Source: Oscillospiraceae bacterium (GTDB lineage: Bacteria; Bacillota; Clostridia; Oscillospirales; Ruminococcaceae). Taken from it: 43,947 bases of DNA. The stretch lies in contig JAJQHD010000014.1 of the NCBI GenBank assembly GCA_021199855.1, positions 1 through 43,947 on the forward strand. Reading direction: 5' to 3'. The position numbers and the translations under genes were made by a program. Shown here piece after piece: positions 14,697 to 23,106 of this stretch (position 1 is the stretch's first letter; every line of letters starts with the position of its first letter). The notes under the pieces were generated by a model, which ran no database searches, was not told the DNA's origin, and worked only from the letters and a program-made list of their open reading frames with translations.

Positions 14697-14732
14697 ATAA
14701 CCCCGCGCGATTTTTTGATCGTACGGGGTTAT
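14697..14732. terminator. Hairpin terminator between peptide unit 2 and the ABC exporter
   Basis: The stem ATAACCCCG-C-GCGAT / ATCGT-A-CGGGGTTAT with loop TTTTTTG separates the end of the minus-strand exporter genes from the peptide units. The flanking T runs are weak on both sides, so termination efficiency is uncertain. Confidence 0.55.
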
Positions 14733-14748
14733 TTCCTTGCTGGAAAGC

Positions 14749-16635
14749 TTATTCAAGCTCAAACGCTCCGGTATAGAGCTGGTAGTATTGTCCCTTGGCG
14801 GCGATGAGTTCGTCGTGGGAGCCACGCTCGATGATTCTGCCGTGGTCGAGGACGATTATGACGTCCGAATTCTTGACGGTTGAGAGTCGGTGTGCGATGA
14901 CGAAGACGGTTCTGCCTATCATCAGGGCATCCATACCCTTCTGGACTATCTGCTCGGTACGGGTGTCGATGGAGCTGGTCGCTTCGTCGAGAATCATTAC
15001 CGGCGGGTCGGCAACCGCAACCCTGGCAATCGAGAGAAGCTGTCTCTGACCCTGAGAAAGGTTAGAGCCATTCTCGGTGAGCATGGTGTTGTAGCCGTCG
15101 GGAAGACGCTCGATGAAGTCGCTTGCACCGGCAAGCTCTGCCGCCGCAATGCACTCTTCGTCCGAAGCATCAAGTCTTCCGTAACGGATATTGTCCATAA
15201 CAGTGCCGGTAAAGAGGTTCGTGTCCTGCAAAACCATGCCGAGAGAATGACGTAAATCCGCCTTTGAAATCTTGTTTATGTTGATATCGTCATAGCGAAT
15301 CTTGCCGTCGGCGATGTCATAGAAGCGGTTGAGAAGGTTTGTAATGGTCGTCTTGCCTGCTCCGGTTGCACCTACAAAGGCAACTTTCTGACCGGGCTTT
15401 GCATAAAGCAAGATGTTGTGGAGGACAGGCTTGCCTTCTTCATACTCGAAGTCGACATCATAGAGCCGGACATCACCTTTAAGAGGAGTATAGGTTACCG
15501 AGCCGTCAGCAGTATGAGGGTGCTTCCAAGCCCAAAGACCGGTTCTCTCTTCGCACTCGGTGATAGTGCCGTCGGCGTTCTCTTTTGCATTTACGAGAGT
15601 AACGTAGCCGTCGTCGACCTCGGGCTCTTCGTCCATCAAATCGAGGATTCTCTGAGTACCGGCCATACCCATGATAACTGAGTTCAGCTGATTTGAAACC
15701 TGGCTGATGTTGCCGGTGAACTGCTTTGTCATGTTGAGGAACGGAACTACAATACTGATTGAGATTACGGCGCCGGAAATACTCGGATTCGGAATCTTGT
15801 AGAGCAGAAATACTCCGCCGGCGAATGCTACCAAAGCATAGAGAATGTTGCCGATGTTGTTGAGTATCGGTCCCAAGGTGTTTGCGTACTTGTTAGCTCT
15901 TGCCGAGTCCTCATAGAGGGCGTTGTTGAGCTTGTCGAAGTCAGCCTGGGCTTCCTCCTCGTGACAGAAGACCTTGACGACCTTCTGACCGTTCATGAGC
16001 TCCTCGGCGTAGCCTTCTACCTTACCAAGAGCCTTCTGCTGACGGACAAAGTACTTTGAAGAGCCGCCGCCGATTTTCCTTGTGATTATCAGCATAATGA
16101 TTACACCACAGACGATTACAAGAGTCATCGGGATGCTGTAATAAAGCATGATGCAGGCAAGAGTAATTACACTTACCATAGACATCATCATCTGGGGAAT
16201 ACTCTGGGAAATCATCTGACGAAGAGTGTCGATATCGTTCGTGTAGTGGCTCATGATGTCGCCGTGGTCGTTTGTGTCGAAATACTTTATCGGGAGCTTC
16301 TGCATTCTGGCAAACATCTTTTCACGGAGCTTAGCGAGGGTTCCCTGAGTGATGATAGCCATCATCTGGGTATAGTATAATTGAAAGAATATAGAACGCT
16401 GCCAATACTGCAACGAGCGAGAGTACTTCCCCGCTTATGTCACTTTTCCTGCATCTTCAATCAAAGCGATAACCTGTTGCATGAATACCGAAGGAAGACT
16501 TCTTACTATTGCGTTGAACACGAGAAGAACAAGCATAACGGGAAGCATGACGGGATAGAAGCTCATGAGGAGCTTGAACAGACGGACCAGGACGTTCTTT
16601 CTTTTGACCTGAACATTCGAATAATCTTTAGCCAT
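14749..16635 (-). pseudogene. ABC exporter subunit (membrane domain + ATPase), two compensating frameshifts
   Basis: This is a half-transporter of the heterodimeric multidrug/lipid exporter type (LmrD/TM288-like). The first 66 residues (ATG at 16635) end at TAA (16435-16437), and the remaining 547 or more residues resume in frame from about 16373. Between them a different frame reads SDISGEVLSLVAVLAAFYIL, a normal membrane helix. One missing A in the run at 16444-16447 and one extra base near 16373-16380 explain this, so two small indels cancel out. The ATPase domain is complete: Walker A GATGAGKT, signature LSQGQRQ, Walker B MILDEATS with catalytic Glu. The start overlaps the partner's stop by 8 bp. 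The gene is either broken or affected by base-calling errors. Confidence 0.85.
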
Positions 16636-18388
16636 CTATACTCGCCATCCTTTCGTCGGAGCTCGCTTTGTTCTGGGAGACGTAAATTTCACGATAAATG
16701 TCGCTCGACTTGAGGAGCTCGTCGTGTGTGCCGATAGCGATAATCTTGCCGGCATCCATTACGATTATTCTGTCCGCATCTTCAACTGATGCGGTTCTCT
16801 GAGCGATGATAATCTTGGTGGTTGTCGGAATATACTGCTTGAATCCGTATCTGATTTTCGCATCGGTCTTGGTGTCGACAGCACTTGTCGAGTCATCAAG
16901 GATGAGAATTTTCGGCTTCTTCAAAAGTGCACGGGCAATGCAAAGTCTCTGCTTCTGTCCGCCGGAGACGTTGGTGCCTCCCTGCTCGATATGGGTGTCA
17001 TACTTGTCGGGGAAGGTCTCGACAAATTCGTCGGCACAGGCAAGCTTGCATGCCTCGATAATCTCTTCGTCAGTAGCCTCTTTATTGCCCCAACGGAGGT
17101 TTTCTTTGATAGTGCCGGAGAAGAGGAGATTCTTTTGCAATACTACTGCGACGTTATTTCTTAATACATCCAAATCGTAATCACGGACATCTACTCCTCC
17201 GACCTTGACAGAACCCTCGCTTACGTCGTATAATCTGGATATAAGCTGAATGAGCGACGACTTTGAGGAGCCGGTTCCGCCGATAATTCCTATAGTCTCG
17301 CCGGATTTGATATGGAGATTGATGTCCGAAAGGGCATACTTCTTAGCCGACTGAGCATACTTGAAGCTGACATTGTCGAAGTCGATTGAACCGTCCTTGA
17401 CCTCTGTGATAGCGTTCTCGGGGCTCGTGAGAGTTGATTCCTCGTTGAGAACCTCGTAGGCACGCTTCATGGATTCGTTCGCCATGGTTATCATAACCAG
17501 AACCATCGAAACCATCATGAGCGAATTGAGCATCATGAAGCTATAGGTAAGAAGCGAAGAAAGCTGTCCTATGTTGAGGTCGAGTCCTGCGGAAGTGATA
17601 ATCGTGTAGGAACCGAACGAAAGAACGAAGACCTGAACAACGTAAAGGCAGAACTGCATAAGAGGACTGTTCAGAGCAACGATTCTCTCAGCAATCGTAA
17701 AGTCCTTCTGGACGTCACGTGCGGCGTTATTGAACTTCTCCTGCTCAAAGTCTTCACGGACGAACGACTTTACAACACGGATGCCCTTGATATTCTCCTG
17801 AACGGAGCTGTTAAGGTTATCGTACTTTTTGAATACGCTCCTGAATCTGGGGTTAGCTCTGCTCGAGATGATATAGAGACCAACTCCCAAGATAGGCACT
17901 ACTACGACGAATATCCAAGCCATATTTCCGCCCATGATGAACGCCATTATGAATGCGAATATGAGCATCAAAGGACACCTTATCGCTGTACGGATAATCA
18001 TCATAAATGCCTGCTGGATGTTTGTAACGTCGGTTGTAAGCCTCGTTACGAGAGATGATGTTGAGAAGTGGTCGATATTCTCGAACGAATAGCCCTGAAT
18101 CTTTGCAAAAAGGTCATGGCGAAGATTCTTTGCAAATCCGCACGATGCCTCGGCACAAGTATAGCCCGCCAATGCACCGAACATCAGCGACAACAGTGCC
18201 ATTATTATCAGGATGATTCCGTTTGAAATCAGCTCTGGCATCTCGGCGCCAGCACTTATCGCATTGACGAGGTTTGCGATTCTGAACGGTATGTAGCATT
18301 CGAGAAGTACCTCACAGCTTACGAGTATCGGAGTAAGAATTGTCTGCTTCTTGAACTCACGGATACACTTGGCAAATGTTTTTAACAT
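16628..18388 (-). CDS. ABC exporter subunit with degenerate ATPase site
   Basis: This 586-residue half-transporter has an N-terminal six-helix membrane domain and a C-terminal ATPase. Walker A reads GGTGSSKS, the signature is VSGGQKQR and Walker B is ILILDDSTSAVD. Asp stands where the catalytic Glu is expected, as in the non-catalytic half of heterodimeric exporters such as LmrC or TM287. The partner at 14749 has the normal Glu, so the two would form one asymmetric exporter with a single fully active site. Substrate is unknown; drugs, lipids and peptides are all possible. It is the first gene of the pair. The ribosome-binding site AAAGGAGT lies unusually far (about 16 bp) from the ATG at 18388. 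Confidence 0.9.
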   Translation of the reverse strand: MLKTFAKCIREFKKQTILTPILVSCEVLLECYIPFRIANLVNAISAGAEMPELISNGIILIIMALLSLMFGALAGYTCAEASCGFAKNLRHDLFAKIQGYSFENIDHFSTSSLVTRLTTDVTNIQQAFMMIIRTAIRCPLMLIFAFIMAFIMGGNMAWIFVVVVPILGVGLYIISSRANPRFRSVFKKYDNLNSSVQENIKGIRVVKSFVREDFEQEKFNNAARDVQKDFTIAERIVALNSPLMQFCLYVVQVFVLSFGSYTIITSAGLDLNIGQLSSLLTYSFMMLNSLMMVSMVLVMITMANESMKRAYEVLNEESTLTSPENAITEVKDGSIDFDNVSFKYAQSAKKYALSDINLHIKSGETIGIIGGTGSSKSSLIQLISRLYDVSEGSVKVGGVDVRDYDLDVLRNNVAVVLQKNLLFSGTIKENLRWGNKEATDEEIIEACKLACADEFVETFPDKYDTHIEQGGTNVSGGQKQRLCIARALLKKPKILILDDSTSAVDTKTDAKIRYGFKQYIPTTTKIIIAQRTASVEDADRIIVMDAGKIIAIGTHDELLKSSDIYREIYVSQNKASSDERMASIDG

Positions 18389-18425
18389 ACTGTTTCTTAG
18401 TTTACTCCTTTCGGTATTATAAGTT

Positions 18426-18455
18426 CGACACGGTCTATTGCAATAAGCCGTGTCG
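18426..18455. promoter_or_regulatory. Inverted repeat in the exporter promoter/leader region
   Basis: CGACACGG (18426-18433) and CCGTGTCG (18448-18455) form a perfect 8-bp inverted repeat with a 14-bp gap. It encloses a second possible promoter, TTGCAA (18443-18438), 16 bp, TATAAT (18421-18416), on the minus strand. It could be an operator or a leader hairpin in the RNA from the upstream promoter. Confidence 0.5.
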
Positions 18456-18488
18456 CGGAAAGATTACTGTTTAATTCCAGCATACGTT

Positions 18489-18517
18489 ATTATAGCACAT
18501 TGTCGCGAATATTTCAA
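18489..18517 (-). promoter_or_regulatory. Main promoter candidate of the ABC exporter pair
   Basis: On the minus strand TTGAAA (18517-18512), 17 bp, TATAAT (18494-18489). The transcript would start near 18482 and carry the inverted repeat 18426-18455 in its leader. The stretch 18389-18702 holds no gene. Confidence 0.65.
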
Positions 18518-18642
18518 CATCATATCGCACGAAAATAACGAACTTTTCACACCGGCAATTTGTGAAAGATATGTTGGTGCCTTTCCACAAAAAATTTTTC
18601 GGCTGGATGCAATAATTCCCACACCCAAAGTGTATTGCTTAT

Positions 18643-18663
18643 AGAGACGTGTGAGGCGTCTCT
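18643..18663 (+). other. Leader hairpin before the anchored protein gene
   Basis: AGAGACG / CGTCTCT with a 7-base loop lies 40 bp before the start codon at 18703. There is no T run, so it is more likely an RNA leader structure or operator than a terminator. Confidence 0.35.
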
Positions 18664-18702
18664 CAAAATAAGAATAAAATCAAAATATTGGAGGATTCCT
18701 AA

Positions 18703-19518
18703 ATGAAAAGAAATCACAAACTATCAAAAACCCTCTTCGCAGTCGCACTCTGCGCTGTGATGACCACTTCCGGCTTTGCGGTTCCGGACACGGACGAAAC
18801 TGGCACTGACGTAAACACCACTCCGGCTACCACCGAAGAAGAAATCGCAAAAGAATCAATCGCAGTCGACGCCTATATTGCTCTCATTGAGGCTTGGTCG
18901 GACGAGAACGGTGATATCACCTACCCTGACTACTACGCAGGAGCCTACCTCAACTCTGACAGAGTTATCACTATTCTGGTAACCGAGCTTTCGGATGAGG
19001 TCAAAGCTGAGCTTTCCGCTATCATTGACCTTGACGAAGTGGTTCTCAAGGAAGCAACCTACAGCTACAACGAACTCTTAGCGGCTAAGGACGAAATTGT
19101 CGAGAAGATGGATCCCAACTCTGATGACCCGTTTATCGCTGCCATCTACGGCGTCGGCATCTATGATGACCTGAATTCGGTTCACGTTGACCTGAACATC
19201 GAAGATCCCGAGGTTGCGGCTATTGCCGAGGATGCTGAACTCTTGGCGGCTACCGTTAAGGAAAAGCTCACTGATTTTGAGGGCGTATATGTAGATGCCA
19301 CTTATGGCGGAATCATGGCACTTGTCGAAGATACCGATGCCAGTGAGGCAGTCGAAACTGAAACTCCTGATACCGATGCCAATGCCGGCATTATGCTGAT
19401 TGACGATGACCTTGATGACGCTGAAGAGGCTTCAAATCCTGCTACCGGCGTGGCTCTGGCACTTGTGCCTGCGGCTGTTGCGGCGGCAATGGCGGTGGTG
19501 ATTAAGAAGAGAAAGTAA
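18703..19518 (+). CDS. Secreted protein with sortase-type C-terminal anchor
   Basis: The 271-residue protein has a signal peptide (MKRNHKLSKTLFAVALCAVM, likely cleavage after GFA) and a C-terminal sorting signal: NPATG (about 245), a hydrophobic stretch ALALVPAAVAAAMAVVI and the basic tail KKRK. This pattern is used by Clostridia for sortase anchoring, although the motif differs from LPxTG and no sortase gene lies in the window. The mature part is acidic, with no recognised domain; residues 40-170 mix helices and strands (for example DRVITILVTELSDEVKAEL). GGAGG lies 8 bp before the ATG. The gene stands alone and ends at a strong terminator. Function is unknown. Confidence 0.8.
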   Translation: MKRNHKLSKTLFAVALCAVMTTSGFAVPDTDETGTDVNTTPATTEEEIAKESIAVDAYIALIEAWSDENGDITYPDYYAGAYLNSDRVITILVTELSDEVKAELSAIIDLDEVVLKEATYSYNELLAAKDEIVEKMDPNSDDPFIAAIYGVGIYDDLNSVHVDLNIEDPEVAAIAEDAELLAATVKEKLTDFEGVYVDATYGGIMALVEDTDASEAVETETPDTDANAGIMLIDDDLDDAEEASNPATGVALALVPAAVAAAMAVVIKKRK

Positions 19519-19532
19519 TTCTTGCAGAATTG

Positions 19533-19560
19533 AAAAGGCTCCCGAGCGTGGGAGCCTTTT
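19533..19560. terminator. Bidirectional terminator
   Basis: AAAAGGCTCCC / GGGAGCCTTTT is a perfect 11-bp stem with loop GAGCGT. It lies between the convergent anchored-protein and dehydrogenase genes and works for both. Confidence 0.88.
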
Positions 19561-19563
19561 GTT

Positions 19564-20349
19564 TTACTTATCAGCAACAACCGTTGCGGGTGAGTTGTGG
19601 ATGCCGCCGTCGACTATTACGGATACACCGTTGGTGAAGCCGGATTCATCGCTTGCGAGGTAGAGTGCAAGATAAGCGATTTCCATAGGTGTGCCTACCC
19701 TCTTCAGAAGCTGGGTCTCGCACATTGCGTTCCAGGATTCTTCGTCCGGGAAAGCGTCACGTAGCATCGGGGTCTCGATGGTTCCGGGAAGAATGCAGTT
19801 AGTTCTGATTCCCAGAGGTGCAAGGTGCACTGAAGCCGCACGGGAAAGAGCATCGCTTGCGCCCTTGCTTGCGCAGTAAGCAGTGAGTCCTCCGCCGGAG
19901 TTGACAGCCGCCATCGAAGAAACTACTACGATGTTTCCTCCGCCGATTTTCTGCATATAAGGAACGATGGTCTTATAGCCGAGGAGCTGTCCCCAGCCGT
20001 TGATGTCCATAACAGACTTCCAGTTCTCATAGGTGATATTCTGTAGTGGAACCGAGTCGAGAACACCTGCATTGTTGACAAGGATGTCAATCTTGCCGAA
20101 GCGCTTTTCGGTCTCAGCGGCAACTTCGAGCCAGTCCTCTTCCTTTGAAACGTCCTGACGCATGACGAGAATTGAATCGGCATACTTTCCCTCGGGGTCG
20201 AATTCTGCAACAACACTCTGCATTTTTTCAATACGACGACCGGTTGTTACAACCTTTGCGCCCTCTTTTACGAAAAGCTCGGTGCAAGCCGCACCCATTC
20301 CGCTTCCGCCGCCGGTGATAATTGCAACTTTTCCATCTAATCTGCCCAT
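19564..20349 (-). CDS. Short-chain dehydrogenase/reductase (SDR)
   Basis: This is an NAD(P)-dependent oxidoreductase of the classical SDR family, cytoplasmic. At 261 residues it has the normal length. The nucleotide-binding motif TGGGSGMG is near residue 12, NNAG near 91, and the catalytic Ser plus YCASK motif (Tyr and Lys) near 142-160. The end GVSVIVDGGIHNSPATV is the usual SDR tail. Arg in TTGRRIEK after the second strand hints at NADP preference. GAGAGG precedes the ATG at 20349. It is a single-gene unit. Candidates include a sugar dehydrogenase or a 3-oxoacyl reductase-like enzyme; the substrate cannot be told from sequence. Confidence 0.92.
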   Translation of the reverse strand: MGRLDGKVAIITGGGSGMGAACTELFVKEGAKVVTTGRRIEKMQSVVAEFDPEGKYADSILVMRQDVSKEEDWLEVAAETEKRFGKIDILVNNAGVLDSVPLQNITYENWKSVMDINGWGQLLGYKTIVPYMQKIGGGNIVVVSSMAAVNSGGGLTAYCASKGASDALSRAASVHLAPLGIRTNCILPGTIETPMLRDAFPDEESWNAMCETQLLKRVGTPMEIAYLALYLASDESGFTNGVSVIVDGGIHNSPATVVADK

Positions 20350-20591
20350 GTTAAAAACCTCTCTTGTAATATGATTTACCGCTCATAACTTCGAATAAAT
20401 ATCCTACGAGATGTTCAGTGCGAACATTATATCATAATTATACACGTATTGTCAAGGATTTTGGAAATATAGTTTCAAATAATTGCATATCTTATACAGC
20501 TTTACAGGAAGATTTCCTGTTCGAAAAAAGATGCGTAAAGATGGCAATCATTTCATCGACACTTGTATAATAATTTTATATGAAAAAATCG

Positions 20592-20620
20592 TTGCATTTT
20601 GTGCAAAATTCGTGTATAAT
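20592..20620 (+). promoter_or_regulatory. Promoter of the solute-binding lipoprotein gene
   Basis: TTGCAT (20592-20597), 17 bp, TATAAT (20615-20620), about 80 bp before the start codon. Confidence 0.7.
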
Positions 20621-20636
20621 GATTTCATCACTTTTT

Positions 20637-20684
20637 ATCCTGTCGCAGAAGATGCGACGGATAATACGGCGGGCACTACCGCCG
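20637..20684 (+). other. Two hairpins in the leader of the solute-binding protein mRNA
   Basis: The first hairpin is ATCC-T-GTCGCA / TGCGAC-GGAT (20637-20662) and the second CGGCGG / CCGCCG (20667-20684). They follow each other directly and end just before the ribosome-binding site AAAGGAA. A role in mRNA stability or translation control is possible but not shown. Confidence 0.45.
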
Positions 20685-20701
20685 GGAAAGGAACATCACA
20701 C

Positions 20702-22165
20702 ATGAAGAAAAGAATTTTGGCACTAAGTCTTGCTGTAATCATGATTCTGGCGCTGGTCGGATGCGGTAGCTCTTCAAGGCAGATAGTCTATCTGACTCTT
20801 TCTACCGAAGATGCAACAGCTATCCTTGCCGCCGCAGGAATCACTCTGCCGGACGTTGAGGAGACCTCAGCCGCTGGAACAAGCATCCAGTGGTTCTCGT
20901 GGTACGACGACTTCCACAACTACAGTGAAGATGAAATCATCAACACCGGTTACTTCACATTCACAGAAAAGTATGGTTGCACAATCGATTGGATTGAGAC
21001 TACATACGACAACTATTCTGACGACCTTGCGAACCTGATTCTGTCATCGAAGTCACCTGACTTCGCTCTCGCAGGAACCTCAAACACCGCTACCTTCCCC
21101 TACAGCTGTATGAAGGGAATGTATCAGCCGGTTGACGACTATATCGACTATTCAGAGCCTCTTTGGTCGGGAATGGCAGAAGCGGCTGAGTACTTCGCTC
21201 TCGGCGACCAGCACTTTGCATTCGTCACCGACGTAACCTTCAAGTCGATTGTCCCCTACAACCGCAGAGTCATTGAAGAGTATGGCTACGACGATCCTGC
21301 CGAGCTCTACTACAACGATGAGTGGACATGGGAAGTATTCTATGAAATGTGCATCGACTTTTCTGATCCTGATAAGGACAGATATGCTCTCGACGGATGG
21401 TACTATGTAAACAGTATTGTTGAGGAATCGACCGGCAGAACCATCATCCAGAAGGATGAGGACGGTCACTTCTATACCAACCTCGACGACCCGCTTATCG
21501 AAATTGCCGAGAATCTCATCTACGACCTCGTAAAGAACGACTGCGTCTACCACGAAGGCAACGACTATTGGGCAGGAAGAAATGACTTCGTTTACGGCTC
21601 AGGCGTCAAGGAAGGACTCTGCCTCTTCTGGATTTGCGACGTTCCCACAGGACTTAAGCTTACCGTTGAAGAAATGAACCAGATCTGGGGCGACATCGAA
21701 GAAGGCGAAATAATGTTTGTTCCTCTTCCTCGTTACGAAGACGGCGACGGCATTTACTACCTCAACTCGCTTCCTACCGGCTACATGCTCATCACCGGTG
21801 CATCCAACCCTGAGGGCGTAGCGCTTCTTGCGGCTTGTGAGAGATTCAAGACCATCGATCCGACAGTTGTCAACATCGACAAGAAGCAGTTGAAGGAGAC
21901 CTATCTCTGGACTGATGAGATGCTCGATATGTACGACATCTGCTATGACTTAGCAGTTGCAAATGTAGTCATGTACTACACCGGCGACCTCGGAACCAGC
22001 CTTGACTCAGCATACAACTCGTTCGACTGGGGCATTAACCGTAACGGCGGTAGCTACACCTGGGCACAGTTCAAGGAAACCTATGGCGACAGACTCAACT
22101 ACTATGTTGAAGAGCTGAATGTTATGATTGATGACTACCTCGCTACAGGAGAACTTATCGAATAA
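20702..22165 (+). CDS. Extracellular solute-binding lipoprotein (family 1-like)
   Basis: This is a substrate-binding component of an ABC importer, probably for sugars or oligosaccharides, anchored to the membrane outer face. The start is the ATG at 20702, with AAAGGAAC about 8 bp upstream; the frame is open 73 codons further back but without start signals. The signal peptide ends at lipobox LVGC. The 487 residues and motifs such as FTEKYGCTIDWIETTYDNY near the start and WTWEVFYEMCIDF in the middle fit family 1 solute-binding proteins. No permease or ATPase genes lie nearby, so it is an orphan that must use a transporter encoded elsewhere, or serve as a receptor. The exact ligand is unknown. 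Confidence 0.82.
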   Translation: MKKRILALSLAVIMILALVGCGSSSRQIVYLTLSTEDATAILAAAGITLPDVEETSAAGTSIQWFSWYDDFHNYSEDEIINTGYFTFTEKYGCTIDWIETTYDNYSDDLANLILSSKSPDFALAGTSNTATFPYSCMKGMYQPVDDYIDYSEPLWSGMAEAAEYFALGDQHFAFVTDVTFKSIVPYNRRVIEEYGYDDPAELYYNDEWTWEVFYEMCIDFSDPDKDRYALDGWYYVNSIVEESTGRTIIQKDEDGHFYTNLDDPLIEIAENLIYDLVKNDCVYHEGNDYWAGRNDFVYGSGVKEGLCLFWICDVPTGLKLTVEEMNQIWGDIEEGEIMFVPLPRYEDGDGIYYLNSLPTGYMLITGASNPEGVALLAACERFKTIDPTVVNIDKKQLKETYLWTDEMLDMYDICYDLAVANVVMYYTGDLGTSLDSAYNSFDWGINRNGGSYTWAQFKETYGDRLNYYVEELNVMIDDYLATGELIE

Positions 22166-22170
22166 CACAA

Positions 22171-22244
22171 CACCCCTCCACCATGCTTCGCATGGTCCCG
22201 GTTTGCGAAGCAAACTGTCTCCCCATTTCAGGGGAGGCTTTTTT
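22171..22244. repeat. REP-like repeat, copy 2 (inverted), acting as terminator
   Basis: Read on the minus strand it gives GCCTCCCCTGAAATGGGGAG, then hairpins GTTTGCTTCGCAAAC and CCATGCGAAGCATGG, then GGAGGGGTG. The plan equals that of the copy at 30-78, with a different inner hairpin. On the plus strand it ends in TTTTTT right after the solute-binding gene, so it probably also terminates that transcript. A fragment of the same motif, GGCTCCCCTGAGCC, lies at about 22277-22290. Confidence 0.6.
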
Positions 22245-22771
22245 TGCCCTTATGAAAGTTTGTACGAATACAAAAAGGCTCCCCTGAGCCAGCCACTCAT
22301 AAGACAGGTTTTAAAGAAATCAACATCAAGGGCGTCTGCCTAACGAGGGCGGTGTATGTACTGCGAGGTGCATACCTCTTGTTATATAAGCAAAAAAACA
22401 GTATGCCAACGAACTGGTCGAAATTTGCATCATGCTTTAGGATAGTAGAAGAAAGGAGCTTCAACTAAAAAACGCTTTACATCGCTAAGATGGAATTTAC
22501 AGTCGGAATAAAGGTCGAAGATGACGATTTTTTGCCCCTCAGAGCCACGGAACGAGATATTTTCCGTATAGCTTGTCACAAAGACACATCGTGCGAAATA
22601 TTACAATTTTCAAGCAGTTTTGAAAACAATAAGAGAGTCTCAGTCGATGCCTGGTTTGGGTATCGGCTGGGGCTCTTTTTTATCGAAATTCGACTTGTCG
22701 TGATTCTTTTAAAAATGAAGCCTGCCATAAAAATTATTTTTATAAAGTCGCAAACCTGTGACACTAAAGTC
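22245..22771. other. Gene-poor stretch
   Basis: I see no supportable gene. A frame of 100 codons on the plus strand (22490-22792) lacks a ribosome-binding site at its start and crosses a terminator. A terminator-like hairpin pairs GTCTCAGTCGAT with ATCGGCTGGGGC (about 22637-22673), is bordered by AAGAG / CTCTT, and is followed by TTTTTT (22631-22681). The upstream part of the conserved promoter element begins near 22730. Confidence 0.5.
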
Positions 22772-22800
22772 TTGCTTTTTATTTCCAAGTAGTATATAAT
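22730..22800 (+). promoter_or_regulatory. Promoter with conserved upstream element, copy A
   Basis: TTGCTT (22772-22777), 17 bp, TATAAT (22795-22800) heads the small-gene unit that follows. The 40 bp upstream (AAAAATTATTTTTA, then AAGTCG, then GTGACA, then AAAGTCTTG) match, in the same orientation to the promoter, the region before the gene at 34234. A central imperfect palindrome AAGTCGcaaacctGTGAC is shared. Confidence 0.6.
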
Positions 22801-22852
22801 ATGATTGTTGGAGTCTTCTGCAACAATTTTCACGAAAGGCATGGTGTCACAT

Positions 22853-23091
22853 ATGACCGATGAAGAGCGAAAAAATTTCTCTATAGAGAATGTGAGAGAT
22901 TCGACGAGTCGATGACCTACGAGGAATATGAGGCAGCAATAAAGAAGTATCTTATGATTTGCGATTGGCGGTATTCTGAAGAAGGTGCCGAGGAGCGGGT
23001 GATGAAGGACAGAGAGTACATCCAAGGCGAGTTCAAAAAGAAGATGACCATTGGGGATGTTGCGATAGATATTGGATATTGCTGCGGTTGA
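22853..23091 (+). pseudogene. Small acidic protein gene broken by a 1-bp frameshift
   Basis: Translation from the ATG at 22853 reads MTDEERKNFS and soon stops, but inserting one A into the run of six A at 22870-22875 gives MTDEERKKFLYRECERFDES followed by an open frame of about 79 codons up to TGA at 23089-23091. The restored protein is charged and helical (TYEEYEAAIKKYLM and DREYIQGEFKKKM) and ends in GYCCG. The downstream gene starts 15 bp later with its ribosome-binding site right after this stop, so they are a pair. Function is unknown. The second part may still be made from an internal ATG at 22911. Confidence 0.55.
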
Positions 23092-23106
23092 AAGGAGGCT
23101 CCCTAA

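Noticed and set aside
22490-22792. Plus-strand frame of 100 codons in the gene-poor stretch
   Set aside because: It has no ribosome-binding site at the ATG, low-complexity composition in the second half, and runs through a terminator-like hairpin and into a promoter.
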